DNA of 38,344 nucleotides, from NCBI GenBank assembly GCA_021324995.1, contig JAJPIB010000010.1, forward strand, positions 1-38,344, read 5' to 3'. Positions within the stretch are counted from its first letter, which is position 1, and the number at the start of each line of letters is the position of its first letter. The notes beneath the pieces were generated by a model. It saw only the letters and a list, made by a program, of their open reading frames with translations. It was not told the DNA's origin and ran no database searches. The stretch is from Chlamydiia bacterium. Lineage in GTDB: Bacteria; Chlamydiota; Chlamydiia; Chlamydiales; Rhabdochlamydiaceae. Positions 34,312 to 38,344 of this stretch are shown here, piece by piece. Position numbers and translations under genes: made by a program.

Positions 34312-36563
34312 TTTTTACCACCATAATTCTGAATATAATTTAAAATCCTGTTTTTTAAAATAGGTGCAAAAGTCGGGCTTGAAAACTCATGATCCCAAGC
34401 ACTTGCCTCAGGATGAGGTTCTAGGATTTGTAACTCATTTCCATGTTTCATTTTGCCGATGACATCAAGGTGTGTGACAATATCTCGCTTACTCATGTAG
34501 TTGTAAGATTCAAAACATAGTTTTCTAGGAATAATGGCTGCAGGGGCAATAGCCAAACTAATGATTCTGTCGCGGACAGATTGGGGAGAATCCAAAAGGG
34601 CAAGGTAAACTGCAAGAGCTCCGCCGCTATGGCTGATCTGTAAAAATTTGGCGTTAGGGCCATGAGTGGCGATAAAATGGTTCCACTGGCGCTTTAATAG
34701 TTGGATGGTAGGACTGTGAAATCCTAAATGACCTAGTCCGCATTCTCCAATGTCTGCACCGATTGAAAGCGGCTTAACCCCTCTTAGGTTCGTGGCATTA
34801 TAGATGCCGTGAATTATGGCGCCTTGGGCATATTGGCTCAATTGCAAGGCGCTTTGCATGGATTCATTCTTAGTATTATTAATGCCATTAATGAATCCTA
34901 GCGCGCCACTCGGCAAATCAAAGGAGCCTACTTGGAAATGTGTTGAATTTGTGAGCTGATGATCCGCTAGAATAGCGGCAACAGTATTGAAACCTTCTCT
35001 AGCTAGAGTAAAACCGGGGGTGAGTATGGGTTTTATCGTTTGATAGACGGGGGATAAAAAACGGCCATCGGGGTCGTAGTAATTAATGGGATCACCGTTA
35101 GCGTAGGCGTATAAATCTAAGCAGAAGGGATAAGACACGGGATCTTGGCTTAAGAATTGACCGCTTTTAGGATCGTAATAGCGATCGCCCATCCAAATGA
35201 AACCGGTGGGGTCTAGGGCTTTGCTATGCCAGCTTAAGGATTGAGCGTAGGAAATGAGGTTAGAAGGGGTAGAAGGTGTCTCAAGGGGCCCGTAAGCGGA
35301 TGGCAATTTCTCGCTAGGATAGGTTCCTTGCGGAGAAACGACGCTTATCAACTGTCTCAATGCATTCTGTATTAGAGTAACGGAAGCTCCGGTTTCATCG
35401 CTGATCGCATCACATGTATTTGGGCCGTAGATTTTCCAGAAGATTTTCTCTGCAACTTGTACTCCAATCTCTTGGAATTCTTCGGCTGGATCATAGAAGG
35501 AGTTGGTGACGAGTGTCTGCTCTCCAGACGTTGTGTAACGGGTTTGAAGTCTTCTACCTAAAGCATCATAGGAAGCTTCCCATGAAAAGGAGGCGTCAGT
35601 CACTTGGATCAGCCTGCCCCAAGGGTCCCAAGAGAGTTGTTTTTGTCCATGAGAAATGGCTTCGCCCATCGGGTTATACTCAATGGAGAGGGGGAGAGTT
35701 TCAAATACGGAAGCAAGGGTTCTACCAAATTCATCTAATCCATTTTGAGGGATATACCAACCTGGAGCTGCTGTTCGTACACCTGTGCCTGAGGAACCAA
35801 AGTCGAAGTCATATTTTTCAGATCCGGTAGATGTTAAATAGCCTCGCTCGTTGTAAGAAAATTGCTGATGACTTCCTGGAGCTGTGTAGGTAGAGAGTTT
35901 GCCTGAAGGGCGCCAGTCAAGGTGTTCGTGATAGGATTCTTGGGGTAGATGGGTTAGAATGGTCGTTGGTAGCCCAGAGGCATTATAATCGATTGTGGTA
36001 GAACTCAACTGACTATTTTTGCTCTTCAAGGTGCCGCTCAAATTGTAGGTATAGGCCATCTTCACATGCTGCGTTGATACCTCCACGAGTTGGTTGTTTT
36101 GATAGATAAAATCACGGATGTGGTTTCCAATCTGTAAAGAGCGGCTGTTAGCTGAGCATTTTTGGTGGGTTTGTTGGTGTAGTTCAGAATTCAAATAGAT
36201 GGACTCAGAGACTAGGTTCCCATCTGCATCATAAGAGCGCTCGATGAGCGAGTTTTCGCTTTGGGGTCCATATATCCAATTCGAAAACCAAGAAGAAGCG
36301 ATGTCAATCGTCTGATTCACTGCAGTAAGATAACCTCTCGGCTCATAGGCATAGACGCGCTTTCCTCCTTCCACGCTATCTTGAAGTATTCTTCCAAAGG
36401 GGTCGTAAAGATACGTATGCGTTCGCTCTAAAGGATCAATGGCTTTAATGAGATACCCATCCTCATAGGAGAATGTCCAACATTCTGAAGAGCCTTTTGA
36501 AGAAAGGATCTCTTCTGATGTCTTCCTACGCATGGGATCATACTTTATTTTGGGCCGATGCAA
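34308..36563 (-). CDS. RHS-repeat core protein fused to a DUF687-like alpha/beta-hydrolase domain
   Basis: The protein has 751 residues. Residues about 30-440 contain YD/RHS repeats (YDPFGRILQD, YEPRGYLTAV, YDADGNLVSE, WDPWGRLIQV, YDALGRRLQT). The RHS-associated core follows at about 445-500: DPTGFIWMGDRYYDPKSGQF, LSQDPVSYP, LYAYANGDPINYYDPDGR. After it comes a 250-residue domain with GFINGINNT, HGIYNAT, a nucleophile-elbow-like ISHSGGALAVYLALL (S646), YMSKRDIVTHLD and HPEASAWDHEFSSPTF. I recall this layout from the chlamydial DUF687 family, and it reads as a lipase-like hydrolase. The start is uncertain: TTG 36563 or ATG 36533, the latter 5 bases after the stop of the upstream gene. No N-terminal secretion or PAAR region is present, so it is short for an RHS toxin. 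Confidence 0.82.
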   Translation of the reverse strand: MHRPKIKYDPMRRKTSEEILSSKGSSECWTFSYEDGYLIKAIDPLERTHTYLYDPFGRILQDSVEGGKRVYAYEPRGYLTAVNQTIDIASSWFSNWIYGPQSENSLIERSYDADGNLVSESIYLNSELHQQTHQKCSANSRSLQIGNHIRDFIYQNNQLVEVSTQHVKMAYTYNLSGTLKSKNSQLSSTTIDYNASGLPTTILTHLPQESYHEHLDWRPSGKLSTYTAPGSHQQFSYNERGYLTSTGSEKYDFDFGSSGTGVRTAAPGWYIPQNGLDEFGRTLASVFETLPLSIEYNPMGEAISHGQKQLSWDPWGRLIQVTDASFSWEASYDALGRRLQTRYTTSGEQTLVTNSFYDPAEEFQEIGVQVAEKIFWKIYGPNTCDAISDETGASVTLIQNALRQLISVVSPQGTYPSEKLPSAYGPLETPSTPSNLISYAQSLSWHSKALDPTGFIWMGDRYYDPKSGQFLSQDPVSYPFCLDLYAYANGDPINYYDPDGRFLSPVYQTIKPILTPGFTLAREGFNTVAAILADHQLTNSTHFQVGSFDLPSGALGFINGINNTKNESMQSALQLSQYAQGAIIHGIYNATNLRGVKPLSIGADIGECGLGHLGFHSPTIQLLKRQWNHFIATHGPNAKFLQISHSGGALAVYLALLDSPQSVRDRIISLAIAPAAIIPRKLCFESYNYMSKRDIVTHLDVIGKMKHGNELQILEPHPEASAWDHEFSSPTFAPILKNRILNYIQNYGGKK

Positions 36564-36972
36564 CCTTTTCTAAGCTCACTCTATAAAAAGCCATCGCAGA
36601 GATGTTTGACTCAACCCTTCCGATTTCATACTGGAGTTGATTAATTTCACCAATCAGCTGCTCCTTATCCTTCTCGCATCGGTTTTTTAAATCAACGCGC
36701 CATTGCTCTTTGCGCTTCGACTTTGGCTTACTGGCAATATTATTGAGAAGAGTGTCGCAGTAGTGGACAGCTCTTTGGCAACAGGCAAGCGATTCTTTAA
36801 GAAGTTGAATTCCTTCCAAACTGCCGGTCGCCTGAAATTCTTGGATGAGTTCGGTATGTCGCTTCCATTCCGGGAGAACCTTATCGAGAATTTTCGAGCA
36901 TTCTTTTTGATCTAGCCCATAGAGCAAGGTGGGTATGAGAAATATAAGTAGAAAAAAGCGCTGCCATTGCAT
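36538..36972 (-). CDS. Small secreted helical protein, first gene of the RHS operon
   Basis: From ATG 36972 the protein has 144 residues; GTG 36987 is an alternative start. It opens with a signal peptide (QWQRFFLLIFLIPTLLYG), so it should be exported. The rest is highly charged and helical, with Glu/Lys-rich heptad-like stretches, and ends with SLEKVASAQNKV. Four or five Cys residues (KECSK, ACCQRAVHYC, NRCEKD) could form disulfides. No family is recognised. It overlaps the TTG start of the RHS gene by 26 bases, or lies 4 bases from its ATG start, so translation is probably coupled. Confidence 0.65.
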   Translation of the reverse strand: MQWQRFFLLIFLIPTLLYGLDQKECSKILDKVLPEWKRHTELIQEFQATGSLEGIQLLKESLACCQRAVHYCDTLLNNIASKPKSKRKEQWRVDLKNRCEKDKEQLIGEINQLQYEIGRVESNISAMAFYRVSLEKVASAQNKV

Positions 36973-37067
36973 AAGCAACCATTGCACTGAAGGAAGAAGA
37001 AAATCTTAGCCAAAATTCTTTTCGCCTGGAAGTGAAAAGTTGTTTTTTGAGGTATTAGACATTTTGC

Positions 37068-37118
37068 ATAACCTCATTTTTCAAAAAATCATCGATTTTT
37101 TCAAGAAAATCAGGTTAT
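37068..37118 (-). terminator. Long imperfect hairpin after the NUDIX gene
   Basis: The outer stem ATAACCT/AGGTTAT and the inner stem AAAAAATC/GATTTTTT form one long imperfect hairpin of 51 bases. It begins 19 bases after the stop of the minus-strand NUDIX gene. The A/T-rich inner arms would give T runs in RNA. It probably ends NUDIX transcription; it could also be another dispersed palindrome. Confidence 0.5.
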
Positions 37119-37136
37119 GAAACAAGGCACAAGACA

Positions 37137-38171
37137 TTAGGCGAAGTTGGGATGACTGTAGGCCAATCCCATAGGAGTATAGATCTGACGATTGGATCCA
37201 TTTTCCCATTTAACGAGGTTTTGCCGATTGAGAATGACAAATTTAAACTCTTTGCCTGGAGCAACTTCGCCCAGCCATTCATTATTATTGCCTTTGGTAA
37301 AAGGAACGGGGCTTTGTGCCCAAGTGGGCTCAGAACAAATTCCGAGAACGCAATCTGAAGCGATGTTGTTGCATTGCACTTTTGCGTTGATTTTGTTTGA
37401 GAGTTTTGCGATGACCTGTCGATACTCTGGATGGGAGAGTGCTTCAGAAATGCTTTTAGCAAAACATCCTCTCAATCTGTAAACTTTTCCATCCTCTGAA
37501 AATTGGTTTGTTTTGTTGCGGACAGCTTGAAAGATTTTCTCGGCTTCCACCCATGCAATTTCTTTCTTTTCCATCCGACAAGAATCTGAAAATGTCAAAT
37601 TTTGGAACGCCTGATTCGTGACATTTTCAGAATGGGTAAGCTTTGTGAAAAACATTTGATGCGTCTTTCCTATCGAAGAAGAATTACATACTTGTTCCCT
37701 GATTTTAGAAAGGTCTCCTAAAATCCCTCGGCTTTCTTCCCAACCTTCACGACCCGCCGTATCTTTAGCCATCTCTCCGGACTCAGTAGCTCCTCCAAAA
37801 TCTGCCCATAGACCAGAACGCTCCTGACCTAGCAATACATAGAGCTTTCCATTTCTTTCAGCGTAGGGAAGAATCCCAGCACTTTGATGAACGGGGACGC
37901 CATCGCCCTCGAGTGTTGCAAAACAACGCAGAAAGCAAGAAGTGATGAGATTCACTACAGGAAGCAAAAGAAGGATGCCAGCAACAAAGGACTGCACTCT
38001 ATCCTGCAAATTTAAAGAATGGGATTGACAATTCTGGTTATCGTTTGAAAAAATAATTTTTCTCGCATTAGGATCAAATGATTTTTTGATGTTGTTAATC
38101 CCATCCAAATAGATCCCTGGAGAAAGAAAATGTCTGTTGACTTGAAGATAATTGTTGTATTTTGAAACCAT
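37137..38171 (-). CDS. NUDIX hydrolase with membrane segment and C-terminal CBM20-like starch-binding domain
   Basis: The protein has 344 residues. Residues about 59-80 are hydrophobic (FVAGILLLLPVVNLITSCF) and may span or dip into a membrane. The NUDIX domain covers about 92-250; the box at 127-150 reads GATESGE, seven residues, then REGWEESRGIL, with the metal-binding Glu residues kept but one residue inserted before the last Gly. From about 263 the chain looks like a CBM20 starch-binding domain: VLGICSEPTWAQSPVP, NNNEWLGEVAPGKEFKFVIL and KWENGSNRQIYTP, with W284, W299 and W322 at sugar-contact-like positions. NUDIX enzymes include ADP-glucose pyrophosphatases, so a role in glycogen turnover is attractive but inferred. 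Confidence 0.8.
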   Translation of the reverse strand: MVSKYNNYLQVNRHFLSPGIYLDGINNIKKSFDPNARKIIFSNDNQNCQSHSLNLQDRVQSFVAGILLLLPVVNLITSCFLRCFATLEGDGVPVHQSAGILPYAERNGKLYVLLGQERSGLWADFGGATESGEMAKDTAGREGWEESRGILGDLSKIREQVCNSSSIGKTHQMFFTKLTHSENVTNQAFQNLTFSDSCRMEKKEIAWVEAEKIFQAVRNKTNQFSEDGKVYRLRGCFAKSISEALSHPEYRQVIAKLSNKINAKVQCNNIASDCVLGICSEPTWAQSPVPFTKGNNNEWLGEVAPGKEFKFVILNRQNLVKWENGSNRQIYTPMGLAYSHPNFA

Positions 38172-38198
38172 AGATCCATTTAATTATAATTACGTTTA

Positions 38199-38227
38199 AT
38201 TATAAGCATTTTTGGTTTTTTTGTAAA
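38199..38227 (-). promoter_or_regulatory. Predicted promoter of the NUDIX-CBM20 gene
   Basis: On the minus strand TTTACA (38222-38227) and a perfect TATAAT (38199-38204) are separated by 17 bases, giving a transcript start near 38192 and a leader of about 20 bases. A second TATAAT-like hexamer lies about 15 bases downstream. Confidence 0.55.
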
Positions 38228-38303
38228 TTAGAATGGTTTTATACCTCTCGTGAATCAAGAAACCGTTTGATAAAAATTCAACTTGACATGTAACCTGCTG
38301 AAC

Positions 38304-38344
38304 ATGATTTTCTTAAGCGAAGCTCAACGCGCGCAACTCAAAAC
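38304..38344 (+). CDS. Start of a possible transposase gene, cut by the window edge
   Basis: An ATG at 38304 opens a frame of 13 codons to the edge, reading MIFLSEAQRAQLK. This resembles the N-terminus of IS630-family transposases, but so short a stretch cannot prove it. A TTGACA hexamer at 38283-38288 could belong to its promoter. If confirmed, an insertion sequence would border the NUDIX gene. Confidence 0.25.
   Translation, partial: MIFLSEAQRAQLK

Noticed and set aside
36538..36987. The gene before the RHS protein as its lost N-terminus, separated by a frameshift
   Set aside because: It contains no RHS repeats, and is a small helical secreted protein with its own stop; I see no repeat-like sequence in its other frames.
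1..38344. tRNA, rRNA, riboswitch or CRISPR array
   Set aside because: I looked through the gaps between genes and saw no cloverleaf-like, rRNA-like or regularly spaced repeats; the only repeats are the palindromic families.

Overview
The window looks like chromosome of an environmental (amoeba-associated, Parachlamydiales-type) chlamydia. This is inferred from gene content: a TyrP-type aromatic amino acid permease, a small SET-domain protein like chlamydial NUE/cpnSET, a TMEM14 protein, a DhnA-type class I aldolase, a chlamydia-style TrpR at the head of a trp operon, a domain resembling the chlamydial DUF687 family, and secreted or Inc-like proteins of unknown function. No rRNA, tRNA, CRISPR array or complete mobile element was seen. 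The genus cannot be fixed from the sequence alone.

Layout. 1-8.3 kb: a partial Inc-like membrane protein, a secreted Fe/Mn superoxide dismutase, a CDF cation transporter, an L,D-transpeptidase-like protein, TMEM14, a DedA/VTT membrane protein, Sua5, TyrP, a Gdx/SugE-type SMR exporter and the SET protein. Several intergenic gaps carry long palindromic repeats of three families. 8.3-12.7 kb: a glycerol module, with glpF diverging from glpK-glpD and a histidine phosphatase. 13.0-16.2 kb: a 1083-residue glycogen-synthase-like protein with a 500-residue N-terminal extension that is internally duplicated. 16.3-18.0 kb: an FKBP isomerase and a pseudouridine synthase.

18.0-25.6 kb: one tightly overlapping operon, trpR-trpE-trpG-trpD-trpC-trpF-trpB-trpA plus a DAHP synthase. 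It encodes the whole route from chorismate to tryptophan and the first step of the shikimate pathway. It has a palindromic operator candidate at the promoter and a hairpin at the trpR/trpE junction that holds the trpE ribosome binding site. The nine encoded proteins are almost free of tryptophan.

25.7-38.3 kb is the accessory part. It holds a WD40 protein with the architecture of the eukaryotic APC/C activators Cdc20/Cdh1 (C-box, seven-bladed-propeller-like body, terminal Ile-Arg), a fatty acid desaturase, a GGQ rescue-factor-like protein, an RhlE-type helicase, an unknown methyltransferase-like protein and a class I aldolase. A three-gene operon then encodes a secreted protein, an RHS core fused to a DUF687-like hydrolase domain, and a second secreted protein. 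Last comes a NUDIX protein with a hydrophobic segment and a C-terminal CBM20-like starch-binding domain. The final 41 bases may start a transposase gene.

The strongest leads are the Cdc20/Cdh1 mimic at 25692-26900, the NUDIX-CBM20 fusion, the modified glycogen synthase paralogue, the RHS-hydrolase operon and the regulatory hairpin of the complete trp operon.
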